DNA of 18,435 nt, taken from assembly GCA_905211675.1 (NCBI GenBank), contig CAJMBP010000030.1:1-18435 (forward strand), written 5' to 3'. Position numbers and translations under genes: made by a program. Shown here in pieces: positions 1-5,624 of this stretch (the stretch's first letter is position 1; every line of letters starts with the position of its first letter). Below the pieces are notes generated by a model. That model saw only the letters and a program-made list of their open reading frames with translations. It was not told the origin of the DNA and searched no databases. Source of the DNA: an uncultured Oscillospiraceae bacterium. Lineage in GTDB: Bacteria; Bacillota; Clostridia; Oscillospirales; Acutalibacteraceae.

Positions 1-470
1 CCTTCGCTTGGATAATCGAGCGACCTAAATTTATACGGGTAAAAGTTTTCTTTAAGCTTTATATCCTCAATAAGCATACCCTCGTTTGTATCTATTATAA
101 TATGGCCGTTACCGCCCGTGCTTACCAAATCGTTTGGTACTGCAAGAGGGTAAAACGATACCCACTCAACATACATATTAGTATAATTTTGAAATGAAAA
201 GGTTGCTTCTATTCTATTGCCAAAAACCATTTTTATGTCAAAAGTTAAACTTTTAAATTCGTATTTAAGCTTTATATTATCGCCATTATCACAAAGTGTA
301 ATGTTTTGTGCTTGATCTGAATTTATTATTTGTGTGTTGCCACCATCACGCAACTGAAAGACAAAAAGAGGCAATCGCTGCTTTATAAACTGCTTTCCCA
401 TACTTTTAAGCGACATTACAGCGCCCATCTTATCAAGTTGTAATTCATACTTTTGGTTTGAAAATTTCAT
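1..470 (-). CDS. Partial hypothetical protein, possibly glycoside-hydrolase-like (N-terminal 156 residues)
   Basis: An open reading frame enters from the left edge and reads leftward from an ATG at 470-468; the stop lies outside the window. The start is supported by AAAGGTGG about 8 nt upstream. The protein begins MKFSNQKYELQLDKMGAVMS and looks beta-rich, with no signal peptide or membrane segment. Segments such as VEWVSFYPLAVP, a GGNGHIIID stretch, NEGMLIED and a terminal LDYPSE resemble the N-terminal beta-sandwich of DUF6259-type putative carbohydrate-active proteins of gut bacteria. That resemblance is from memory and weak; the catalytic part is not in the window. The gene is the third of three codirectional single-gene units downstream of tRNA-Thr and lies behind two candidate promoters (510-538 and 613-641) with a terminator-like hairpin between them. 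Confidence 0.6.
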   Translation of the reverse strand, partial: MKFSNQKYELQLDKMGAVMSLKSMGKQFIKQRLPLFVFQLRDGGNTQIINSDQAQNITLCDNGDNIKLKYEFKSLTFDIKMVFGNRIEATFSFQNYTNMYVEWVSFYPLAVPNDLVSTGGNGHIIIDTNEGMLIEDIKLKENFYPYKFRSLDYPSE

Positions 471-509
471 TTTTTAACGCCACCTTTTATATGCACTCAA
501 TTCAACCTT

Positions 510-538
510 AATATACACCAAAACACAATATAATACAA
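510..538 (-). promoter_or_regulatory. Candidate sigma-A promoter for the partial gene at 1-470
   Basis: On the minus strand, TTGTAT (538-533) and TATATT (515-510) are separated by exactly 17 nt. The start would fall about 35 nt before the ATG at 470. The -35 box sits in the T-rich tail of the hairpin at 541-569, so this promoter could restart transcription directly after that terminator. Confidence 0.5.
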
Positions 539-606
539 GAAAAATCTTCCGTAAATTCGGGAGATTTTAATAATACAGGGGACGGTTCTATGATCTGCCA
601 TCGCCC
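536..606 (-). ncRNA. Candidate small RNA or attenuated leader (about 70 nt)
   Basis: RNA starting about 7 nt after the -10 box at 613-618 would first form a hairpin of GGGCGATGG with CCGTCCCC (8 pairs, one bulged C, 12-nt loop; plus positions about 577-605). It would then run into the terminator-like hairpin at 541-569 followed by TTTTTCTTG. Own promoter, compact structure and own terminator make a short independent transcript possible. The alternative is an attenuated 5' leader of the gene at 1-470. The GAACCGTCCCC word in the second arm resembles short repeats seen beside Y1 (REP-associated) transposases, so this may be a fossil repeat. No family is recognised. Confidence 0.3.
541..569 (-). 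terminator. Terminator-like hairpin in the leader of the partial gene
   Basis: Arms AAAATCT-CCG and CGG-AGATTTT enclose a 6-nt loop with one internal mismatch on the minus-strand reading (a G-U pair on the plus reading). On the minus strand a T-rich tail, TTTTTCTTG, follows. It could end transcripts from the promoter at 613-641. Confidence 0.4.
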
Positions 607-612
607 GTGTGT

Positions 613-641
613 ATTATAGCATAAAAACGTTGAGGCTACAA
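613..641 (-). promoter_or_regulatory. Promoter of the shared TTGYRG/TATAAT type (unit 3)
   Basis: TTGTAG (641-636), a 17-nt spacer ending in TTATGC, and TATAAT (618-613) give an extended -10 promoter on the minus strand. Its sequence matches the promoters at 1295-1323 and 2362-2390 almost base for base around the -10 region. The first downstream features are the hairpin pair at 536-606 and then the gene at 1-470. Confidence 0.65.
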
Positions 642-663
642 GAATTTTCGAAACGCAGCAACA

Positions 664-808
664 ATTATTCATTATTCATCAGCGTAAGCGATTTCAATAT
701 TCATTATTCATTCGAAAATCCGTTCTCGCTTAATTAATAATGAATGATGATTATTGAAGAATGAAAAATACAAACGGAAATCCGCCCTCTTACGAGAACG
801 GATTTTCG
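664..808. repeat. Composite intergenic element with ATTATTCATT simple repeats and nested hairpin arms
   Basis: The stretch holds ATTATTCATTATTCAT at 664-679, ATTCATTATTCATT at 699-712, a 16-bp arm CGAAAATCCGTTCTCG at 713-728, then AATAATGAATGATG-type sequence (the inverted simple repeat), and a full hairpin at 778-805. The arm at 713-728 is a perfect reverse complement of 793-808. The element lies at the 3' end of the gene at 875-1273. Its order (simple repeat, half arm, inverted simple repeat, full hairpin) is the same as in the element at 2408-2519. Confidence 0.65.
778..805 (-). terminator. Terminator-like hairpin after the small hypothetical gene
   Basis: On the minus strand AAATCCG-TTCTC, loop GTAA, GAGGG-CGGATTT forms a 12-bp stem including G-U pairs. 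It starts about 70 nt after the stop codon of the gene at 875-1273. The T-tract is interrupted (CCGTTTGTATTTTTC), so strength is uncertain. The stem design matches the tRNA terminator at 2486-2519. Confidence 0.5.
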
Positions 809-817
809 TTTGGGTAA

Positions 818-859
818 TTTGAACCTAATGGCACGAATTAAATGTGCCTGAAAACCGAG
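818..859 (-). repeat. 42-nt post-stop module, copy 1
   Basis: This stretch lies between the stop codon at 875 and the hairpin at 778-805 and matches 1548-1589 at 38 of 42 positions, counted by eye. It contains a dyad GGCAC-9 nt-GTGCC. In the second copy the dyad becomes GGCAC/GTGTC, which still pairs as minus-strand RNA through a G-U pair. Function unknown. Confidence 0.65.
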
Positions 860-874
860 TGTTTTCTTTAATTG

Positions 875-1273
875 TCAAATATCAACTTTATCTTGCAGTA
901 TCTTAATGAAGTTTTTCACATTGTTCGACCCATTTCCCGTCAAGTTAGTTGAAAAATCCTTTATGTCATTAATAAGAAAATGATAATTTTTATCCGCAAC
1001 CAAATGAATACGAATGGAACGCTTGAATAACAAGCCCCTCTTAATAGATAATTTTGTTATATCTTTAAATGGTATTTCCGTAATATAAGCACTACTTGCG
1101 GTATATATGAGACTATCCTGTGTTAAATAAAAATAGACATATTCAAAACTACGAGAAAACAAAACCCAATAGAACCTTCCACCATAACAAGGGAACCTAA
1201 TATCAGAAAACTTCTTTTTTACTAATTCATAAGTAAAATCAAAAGTGTGCTTAAAATTATCTCTCCATCTCAT
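875..1273 (-). CDS. Hypothetical protein, 132 residues, possibly PH-like
   Basis: The start is taken at the ATG at 1273-1271, 8 nt after AAGGTGG. An in-frame GTG at 1285 lies inside this ribosome binding site and the ATG at 1279 is only 2 nt from it, so both are unlikely. The protein has an N-terminal basic/aromatic part (MRWRDNFKHTFDFTYE), then a run of alternating hydrophobic strands (FEYVYFYLTQDSLIYTA, AYITEIPFKDITKLSIKR, IRIHLVADKNYHFLIN) and a C-terminal helix-like end (NNVKNFIKILQDKVDI). That strand pattern with a terminal helix is compatible with a bacterial PH/GRAM-like fold, but no family was recognised with confidence. No signal peptide is seen. It has its own promoter (1295-1323) and post-stop module and looks like an independent unit. 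Confidence 0.7.
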   Translation of the reverse strand: MRWRDNFKHTFDFTYELVKKKFSDIRFPCYGGRFYWVLFSRSFEYVYFYLTQDSLIYTASSAYITEIPFKDITKLSIKRGLLFKRSIRIHLVADKNYHFLINDIKDFSTNLTGNGSNNVKNFIKILQDKVDI

Positions 1274-1294
1274 TCTCATCACCACCTTGGATTT

Positions 1295-1323
1295 AGTATA
1301 GCATAACAGCGGCGAAGCTGCAA
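1295..1323 (-). promoter_or_regulatory. Promoter of the shared TTGYRG/TATAAT type (unit 2)
   Basis: TTGCAG (1323-1318), a 17-nt spacer and TATACT (1300-1295) with TGC just upstream. A short hairpin, GCGGC-GAA-GCTGC (1309-1321), occupies the -35 box edge and spacer at the same offset as in the promoter at 2362-2390. It would serve the gene at 875-1273, whose ATG is about 15-20 nt from the expected start. Confidence 0.65.
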
Positions 1324-1504
1324 GTTGTTAGTGATATTCTGTGCTATCGCACAGAGTGATATTATGCCTTACGGCATAGTGATATTTTTGCCGTTGGCAA
1401 AAGTGATATTATATTCGCCGCCATAACTCGCGAAGCGAATAACACTTGCGAAGCAAATATAACTGAGCGAAGCTCAATATAACTCGCCGAAGGCGAATAT
1501 AACT
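1309..1504. repeat. Head-to-head array of short palindromes
   Basis: The left half, read on the plus strand, repeats AGTGATATT (gtgatatt at 1331, 1356, 1379 and 1403; period 23-25). Each copy is followed by a different palindrome: CTGTGC/GCACAG, ATGCC/GGCAT and TTTGCC/GGCAAA. The right half, read on the minus strand, repeats AGTTATATT about every 20 nt. Each of those copies is followed by a stem with a TTC loop: TCGCC/GGCGA (1484-1496), GAGC/GCTC (1465-1475), TTGC/GCAA (1446-1456) and TCGC/GCGA (1428-1438). The halves converge near 1411-1425. Stem sequences differ from unit to unit while complementarity is kept. The end palindrome at 1309-1321 lies in the promoter at 1295-1323. Confidence 0.8.
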
Positions 1505-1540
1505 GAAAAAACTCTTGTTCTTTCGAACAAGAGTTTTTTC
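1505..1540 (-). terminator. Strong intrinsic terminator after the glpQ-like gene
   Basis: A perfect 16-bp stem (1505-1520 with 1525-1540) has a 4-nt loop and A/T-rich ends that give a T6 run on either strand. It lies about 80 nt after the stop codon at 1619, directly behind the 42-nt module, and abuts the palindrome array. Because of its symmetry it could act in both directions. Confidence 0.8.
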
Positions 1541-1547
1541 TGTGTGT

Positions 1548-1589
1548 TTTGAACTTAATGACACGAATGAAATGTGCCTGAAAACTGAG
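1548..1589 (-). repeat. 42-nt post-stop module, copy 2
   Basis: Second copy of the sequence at 818-859, between the stop codon at 1619 and the terminator at 1505-1540. Order and spacing (stop, 15-29 nt, module, 7-12 nt, hairpin) are preserved although the two upstream genes are unrelated. Confidence 0.65.
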
Positions 1590-1618
1590 GATTTTAAAAA
1601 TCTGTCATTTCTTCAATT

Positions 1619-2338
1619 TTACTCAAGTATATTTGATGTTATATAATCGACTCCCCATTTTGCTAATTGTTCTGCAATTTCTTTTTTATCAACAGTCCAG
1701 CAATTAATCTTTAACCCTGCATCATGCAGAACATCTATAATTTCTTTATTAAGTGCTTCATAATATACATCGACATCCATCTTATCGGCAACCAGTTTTT
1801 CTATCAGTCCCTCGGTAAATTCACCAAACAGGAATTGCACCGATTGTTGCGGAAGTATATTCTTTATTTTTTTCAAATTCTCATAATAAAAGGAAATAAA
1901 TGTGGTATGCTCTAAATACTCGTAACCCTTTATAATATCAATAAATCGAGATGTTTCTTCAACCGTAAAATTTGATTTCAATTCTATTACGCAATGCTTG
2001 CCATATTTTTTACAAATGTTGATGTAATTCTCCAAACTACAAGGACGCAGGTCTGCCCTATCTTTACTACCATCTTTATCATAAAGAACTATATTCTGCA
2101 GCGTTGCTAGGGTTGCGGTTTCGACATCAATGTCTTCTCCCGCTAGACGCTTAAGATTATTGTCATGACTAACAATAAACCTACCATCCGCAGTACGATG
2201 GATATCTGTTTCGATGCCATAATAGGAACGATTACCTGCGGCAACAAAAGCAGCATTAGTGTTCTCCGTCTCTATTCCCGAAAGACCTCTGTGTGCAATT
2301 ACTTTCGCATCCTTGTTTTTAAAATTTATTGTATTCAT
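1619..2338 (-). CDS. Glycerophosphodiester phosphodiesterase family protein (239 residues)
   Basis: Predicted to hydrolyse glycerophosphodiesters to glycerol-3-phosphate and an alcohol. Family landmarks: HRG at residues 16-18 (AHRGLSG), the metal-binding ETDIH at 42-46 (E42, D44), the second catalytic histidine in VSHD (H57), ELK at 118-120 (E118, K120) and a C-terminal CWTVD. Length fits the short cytoplasmic GDPD class; no signal peptide is visible, so it is probably intracellular. The start is the ATG at 2338, preceded by GGTCGGTGAT; an in-frame GTG at 2347 lies in that binding site. It is a single-gene unit with its own promoter (2362-2390) and terminator (1505-1540), not joined to the gpsA operon, although its product feeds the same glycerol-3-phosphate pool. 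Which substrate it prefers cannot be told. Confidence 0.88.
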   Translation of the reverse strand: MNTINFKNKDAKVIAHRGLSGIETENTNAAFVAAGNRSYYGIETDIHRTADGRFIVSHDNNLKRLAGEDIDVETATLATLQNIVLYDKDGSKDRADLRPCSLENYINICKKYGKHCVIELKSNFTVEETSRFIDIIKGYEYLEHTTFISFYYENLKKIKNILPQQSVQFLFGEFTEGLIEKLVADKMDVDVYYEALNKEIIDVLHDAGLKINCWTVDKKEIAEQLAKWGVDYITSNILE

Positions 2339-2361
2339 AAAAATCACCGACCTGTAGATGT

Positions 2362-2390
2362 ATTATAGCATAAAAGCGGCAAAGCCGCAA
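2362..2390 (-). promoter_or_regulatory. Promoter of the shared TTGYRG/TATAAT type (unit 1)
   Basis: TTGCGG (2390-2385), a 17-nt spacer and TATAAT (2367-2362) with an extended TGC. The palindrome GCGGC-AAA-GCCGC (2376-2388) overlaps the -35 box and spacer. The expected transcript starts near 2355, about 17 nt before the ATG at 2338. Confidence 0.7.
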
Positions 2391-2407
2391 TACTTATTAC
2401 CTCTAAC

Positions 2408-2519
2408 ATATTACTTCTTACTTCCCAAAAATCCCGTGGAAATCTTTATTGTGAAGTAAGAGTGAATAGGTAAGAAGTAAAAAGTAAAAATCCCGCCCAC
2501 TATCGTGAACGGGATTTTT
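2408..2519. repeat. Composite intergenic element with TTACTTCTTACTT simple repeats and nested hairpin arms
   Basis: TTACTTCTTA (2411-2420) is a perfect inverted copy of TAAGAAGTAA (2471-2480). Between them lies a half arm AAAAATCCCG (2427-2436). The same 10-mer recurs at 2486-2495, where it pairs with CGGGATTTTT at 2510-2519. The layout parallels the element at 664-808 although the sequences differ. Confidence 0.6.
2486..2519 (-). terminator. Terminator of tRNA-Thr
   Basis: On the minus strand AAAAATCCCG-TTCAC, loop GATA, GTGGG-CGGGATTTTT forms a 15-bp stem with G-U pairs and a T5 tail. Its first A is the final A of the encoded CCA, so the hairpin begins at the very end of the tRNA. Confidence 0.8.
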
Positions 2520-2594
2520 GGAGCTGCTAACCAGATTCGAACTGGTGACCTCGTCCTTACCAAGGACGTGCTCTACCACCTGAGCCATAGCAGC
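2519..2594 (-). tRNA. tRNA-Thr (anticodon GGT)
   Basis: A 76-nt cloverleaf on the minus strand. Acceptor stem GCTGCTA/TAGCAGC, D arm GCTC-AGGTGGTA-GAGC, anticodon stem CGTCC/GGACG with loop TTGGTAA (anticodon GGT, reads ACC and ACT), T arm ACCAG-TTCGAAT-CTGGT, discriminator T, and an encoded CCA at 2521-2519. It has its own promoter at 2614-2642 and terminator at 2486-2519. The accessory-looking region begins directly at its 3' end, a common integration position for mobile DNA. Confidence 0.97.
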
Positions 2595-2613
2595 GTATTT
2601 TGGCGACTTGATT

Positions 2614-2642
2614 ATTATATAATAATCGGTCGCCGTTGTCAA
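2614..2642 (-). promoter_or_regulatory. Consensus sigma-A promoter of tRNA-Thr
   Basis: TTGACA (2642-2637), exactly 17 nt, TATAAT (2619-2614). Transcription would start near 2607, about a dozen nt before the mature tRNA 5' end at 2594. The promoter sits 17 nt behind the gpsA stop codon. Confidence 0.92.
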
Positions 2643-2658
2643 GAATAATATTTAAAAT

Positions 2659-3642
2659 TTATCTTTCTGTGCGTTTTGGTCTCATCATAAGCTCTTTTAC
2701 GGCCGTGTCTGCACGGTAATTTTCGTAAAGCACCTTATAGCACGAATTTATTATCGGCAACTCAACACCGTATTTTTGCCCCAACTGGTAAGCCATAAGA
2801 GTTGCATAAAAGCCTTCAACGGTTCCTACCTCTTTAAGTGCCTGTTCTATCGGCATTCCACTGCCTACCTTGTTACCAAACCGATTGTTACGGCTGTGGC
2901 GTGAAGTGCATGTAACAACCAAATCTCCGATACCCGTAAGCCCCATAAATGTGCGTTCGTCGGCACCCATACAAACACCAAGGTTTGCCATTTCGCTAAG
3001 CCCACGGGTTATAAGAGCCGCCTTGGTATTATCGCCCAATCCTAACCCGTCACATATACCGGCGCATACGGCTATAACATTTTTTAAAGCTCCGCCGAGT
3101 TCAACACCGATAAGATCATTTGAAGTATAAATACGCAAATTTTCACTTGCCAATACATCCTGCACTATTGAGGCTGCGGTAAAGCTTTTAGAGGCTGCTA
3201 CAAGCGAAGTAGGAATCATTCGCGCTACCTCTTCGGCGTGCGACGGGCCCGATAAAACGGTTATTTTATCGTTTGGAAGTTCTTCGGCAATGACCTCTGA
3301 AAGTCTTTTTAAAGTACCCTTTTCAAAGCCCTTTGCAACATTAACAACAATACCGTGATTTTCGACCGCAGACAGTTGTTTTGCAACAGAACGCACTGCA
3401 ACCGACGGGCAGGCAATAACAGTTATAAGCGAACCGCTAGCACAGTTAATGTCAGATGTTATGGTTATATCATCGGGTATTTTTATGCCAGGCAACAATT
3501 TAACATTTTCTCTTGTTTTGTTAAGCTCGCTTACCTCTTGCTCAAACGGTGACCAGAGTGATACCGTGTGACCTGATTTTAAGGCTGATACTGCAAGTGC
3601 TGTTCCCCAGCCGCCTGAACCTAAAACAGTAACCTTTGCCAT
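2659..3642 (-). CDS. gpsA: NAD(P)-dependent glycerol-3-phosphate dehydrogenase
   Basis: Reduces dihydroxyacetone phosphate to sn-glycerol-3-phosphate, the backbone for phospholipids; cytoplasmic. The 327 residues match family length. N-terminal Rossmann motif VLGSGGWGTALA (6-17), NVAKGFE with K104, SGPSHAEEV (131-139), the catalytic-lysine segment GGALKNVIAVCAG (K187), DNTKAALITRG (204-214) and a substrate-loop TSRHSRNNRFG (246-256). ATG start with AGGAGG upstream, one base after the plsY stop codon, so the two are translationally adjacent. It is the last gene of the DUF512-der-plsY-gpsA operon. PlsY just upstream acylates the product of this enzyme, so the pair forms a pathway unit. No terminator is clear between its stop and the tRNA promoter, so read-through into tRNA-Thr is possible. 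Confidence 0.97.
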   Translation of the reverse strand: MAKVTVLGSGGWGTALAVSALKSGHTVSLWSPFEQEVSELNKTRENVKLLPGIKIPDDITITSDINCASGSLITVIACPSVAVRSVAKQLSAVENHGIVVNVAKGFEKGTLKRLSEVIAEELPNDKITVLSGPSHAEEVARMIPTSLVAASKSFTAASIVQDVLASENLRIYTSNDLIGVELGGALKNVIAVCAGICDGLGLGDNTKAALITRGLSEMANLGVCMGADERTFMGLTGIGDLVVTCTSRHSRNNRFGNKVGSGMPIEQALKEVGTVEGFYATLMAYQLGQKYGVELPIINSCYKVLYENYRADTAVKELMMRPKRTER

Positions 3643-3643
3643 A

Positions 3644-4282
3644 TTACTTTTTCCTCCTGACAGAGATTTTGTTTTCAGAGCCGTTTATCAGTCTTTTAAT
3701 ATTTTCAATATGCTTCAGTACCACGATTATACCCATTACCAAAGCAAGAACAGCCTGCGGCCAAAACAAAGCCTCACGGTTATAAAAAATAATGGTAAGC
3801 GTTACAACAGTAACGGTAGCCGCCATAGAACTAATGGAAACTATTTTTGTAATTAACACTCCAAGTGCAAAAACGACAAGACCGCAGATAATAGCTATCG
3901 GACAGCAAACAGCGAAAATTCCAACACTTGTGGCAATACCCTTGCCGCCTCTAAACTGAAAGAATATAGGAAAAACATGCCCCAACATACAGGCTACGCC
4001 GCATAAAAATGCGCCATATATTCCCCACTCGATAGAATCGAAAGCATAAGCAAAAACCAATTTACCAAGGTAACACGCAACAAAACCCTTTAATGCGTCG
4101 CATATAAATGTCAGCGCTCCGGGTAAAAAGCCACCCACACGCATAACATTTGTTGTGCCTGCATTTCCGCTGCCTGATTCACGAATGTCGGTTTTTACGA
4201 AAATTTTAGTGAATATTACAGCAAAACCGATACTGCCTAACAAATAAGCGGCAATTACCATAAGTACTGCATATAAAATCAT
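3644..4282 (-). CDS. plsY: Acyl-phosphate--glycerol-3-phosphate acyltransferase PlsY
   Basis: Membrane enzyme that transfers an acyl group from acyl-phosphate to glycerol-3-phosphate, the first acylation in phospholipid synthesis. The 212 residues are family-typical, with hydrophobic segments near 3-25, 52-72, 88-108, 123-146, 152-167 and 173-190. The three conserved cytoplasmic motifs are present: SGSGNAGTTNVMR (36-48), GHVFPIFFQFRGGKG (101-115) and HIENIKRLINGSE (191-203). ATG start overlaps the der stop codon by one base (TAATG), implying translational coupling; gpsA follows one base after its stop. The C-terminus is basic (SVRRKK). Confidence 0.97.
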   Translation of the reverse strand: MILYAVLMVIAAYLLGSIGFAVIFTKIFVKTDIRESGSGNAGTTNVMRVGGFLPGALTFICDALKGFVACYLGKLVFAYAFDSIEWGIYGAFLCGVACMLGHVFPIFFQFRGGKGIATSVGIFAVCCPIAIICGLVVFALGVLITKIVSISSMAATVTVVTLTIIFYNREALFWPQAVLALVMGIIVVLKHIENIKRLINGSENKISVRRKK

Positions 4283-5604
4283 TAGTTCTTATCTCCTCTC
4301 TCGCGGATAACAAACCTCACGGGCGTGCCCTCAAGACCGAATGTAGAGCGTATTTGATTTTCAAGATAACGCTGATACGAAAAATGGAACAGTTCTGCAT
4401 TATTGCAAAAGCAAACAAAGGTAGGAGGACAGGTAGAAGCCTGTGTAATATAGTAAATTTTGAGTCGCTTACCCTTGTCAGACGGCGGTTGCACGCGAGC
4501 CGTAGCGTCGGCAAGAATATCATTGAGCTTACCTGTAGATATACGCATAGTGTTTTGCGTGCGTACATAATTTATAAGTTCAAAAAGTCTCTCGAGCCGC
4601 TGACCTGTTTTTGCGGATATAAAAATTATGGGAGCATAGGGCATAAATGAAAAATCGTTCATCAGCTTTTTGCGGTAGTTGTCCATTGTCTGACCGTCTT
4701 TTTCAACTATATCCCATTTATTTACAGCAATAATACACGCTTTACCTTCTTCGAGGGCAAGGCCTGCTACTTTAGAGTCCTGCTCGGTAAAGCCGTCGGT
4801 ACCGTCAATCATTATGACGCAAACATCCGACCGTTCTATAGCCATTTTTGCTCGAATAACGCTGTATTTTTCAATTTTGTCTTCAATGCGGCTGTTACGG
4901 CGAAGTCCCGCCGTGTCGATAAAGTTAAATCTTCCGAATTTGTTTTCTACAAGAGAGTCGATAGCGTCTCGCGTGGTGCCTGCAATATCTGACACTATTG
5001 AGCGTTCTTCGCCCGTAATTTTATTTACAAGCGAGCTTTTTCCGGCATTCGGTTTACCGATAACAGCAACATTTATGACATCCTCATCACTTTCATCGGC
5101 AGTATCCGGCAAAAATTCATAAGCCGCATCGAGTAAATCACCGGTTCCGGTGCCGTGTACCGAGGACACAGCAATAGGATCGCCGAGTCCCAAATTATAA
5201 AACTCATAAAATTCGGGCGGTACTTCACCTATTCTATCGCATTTATTAACGCATAAAACTATTGGTTTGCCGCTTTTTAACAGCATTGACGCAATCTCGG
5301 CATCGGTAGCCGTAACGCCTGTCTGCATATCGACAACCATAATAATTACATTTGCGGTGTCAATGGCAAGCTGAGCCTGTGAGCGCATACCCGACAAAAT
5401 TATATCGTTTGTCTTGGGTTCTATACCGCCGGTGTCAACCAACATAACCTTTCTGCCGCGCCATTCGGTGTCGCCGTAAATTCGGTCACGGGTAACACCG
5501 GGTGTATCGTCAACTATAGAAAGGCGCTTTCCTATAAGCTTATTAAACAATGTAGATTTACCTACATTAGGTCTGCCGACAACGGCAATAATAGGTTTAG
5601 CCAC
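4282..5604 (-). CDS. der: Ribosome biogenesis GTPase Der (EngA)
   Basis: Tandem-GTPase factor needed for 50S subunit maturation; cytoplasmic. The first G domain has GRPNVGKST (10-18), DDTPGVTRDR (32-41), DTGG (57-60) and NKCD (120-123). The second has GKPNAGKSS (183-191), DIAGTTRD (206-213), DTAGL (230-234) and NKWD (295-298). A KH-like domain fills about 350-440. Length 440 fits the family. The start is GTG at 5604, about 9 nt after AGGAGG; the DUF512 gene ends 20 nt upstream. Gene order der-plsY-gpsA is common in Firmicutes. A second copy is not expected, so it is likely essential here. Confidence 0.97.
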   Translation of the reverse strand: MAKPIIAVVGRPNVGKSTLFNKLIGKRLSIVDDTPGVTRDRIYGDTEWRGRKVMLVDTGGIEPKTNDIILSGMRSQAQLAIDTANVIIMVVDMQTGVTATDAEIASMLLKSGKPIVLCVNKCDRIGEVPPEFYEFYNLGLGDPIAVSSVHGTGTGDLLDAAYEFLPDTADESDEDVINVAVIGKPNAGKSSLVNKITGEERSIVSDIAGTTRDAIDSLVENKFGRFNFIDTAGLRRNSRIEDKIEKYSVIRAKMAIERSDVCVIMIDGTDGFTEQDSKVAGLALEEGKACIIAVNKWDIVEKDGQTMDNYRKKLMNDFSFMPYAPIIFISAKTGQRLERLFELINYVRTQNTMRISTGKLNDILADATARVQPPSDKGKRLKIYYITQASTCPPTFVCFCNNAELFHFSYQRYLENQIRSTFGLEGTPVRFVIRERGDKN

Positions 5605-5624
5605 TATTAAATACGCCTCCTGTT

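Noticed and set aside
1309..1504. CRISPR array
   Set aside because: Repeat units are only 8-9 nt and intervening sequences are themselves palindromes; no cas genes and no 25-35 nt direct repeats.
818..1589. Integron attC sites for a cassette array
   Set aside because: Post-stop modules are suggestive, but no RYYYAAC/GTTRRRY core pair or integrase was found, and each gene has its own promoter and terminator.
2418..2642. 74-residue minus-strand reading frame
   Set aside because: It runs across the whole tRNA-Thr gene, its promoter and its terminator; coding potential is an artefact.
2870..3130. Plus-strand frame inside gpsA and similar antisense frames in der, putP and the kinase
   Set aside because: They overlap conserved genes on the other strand, lack binding sites and show no recognisable domains.
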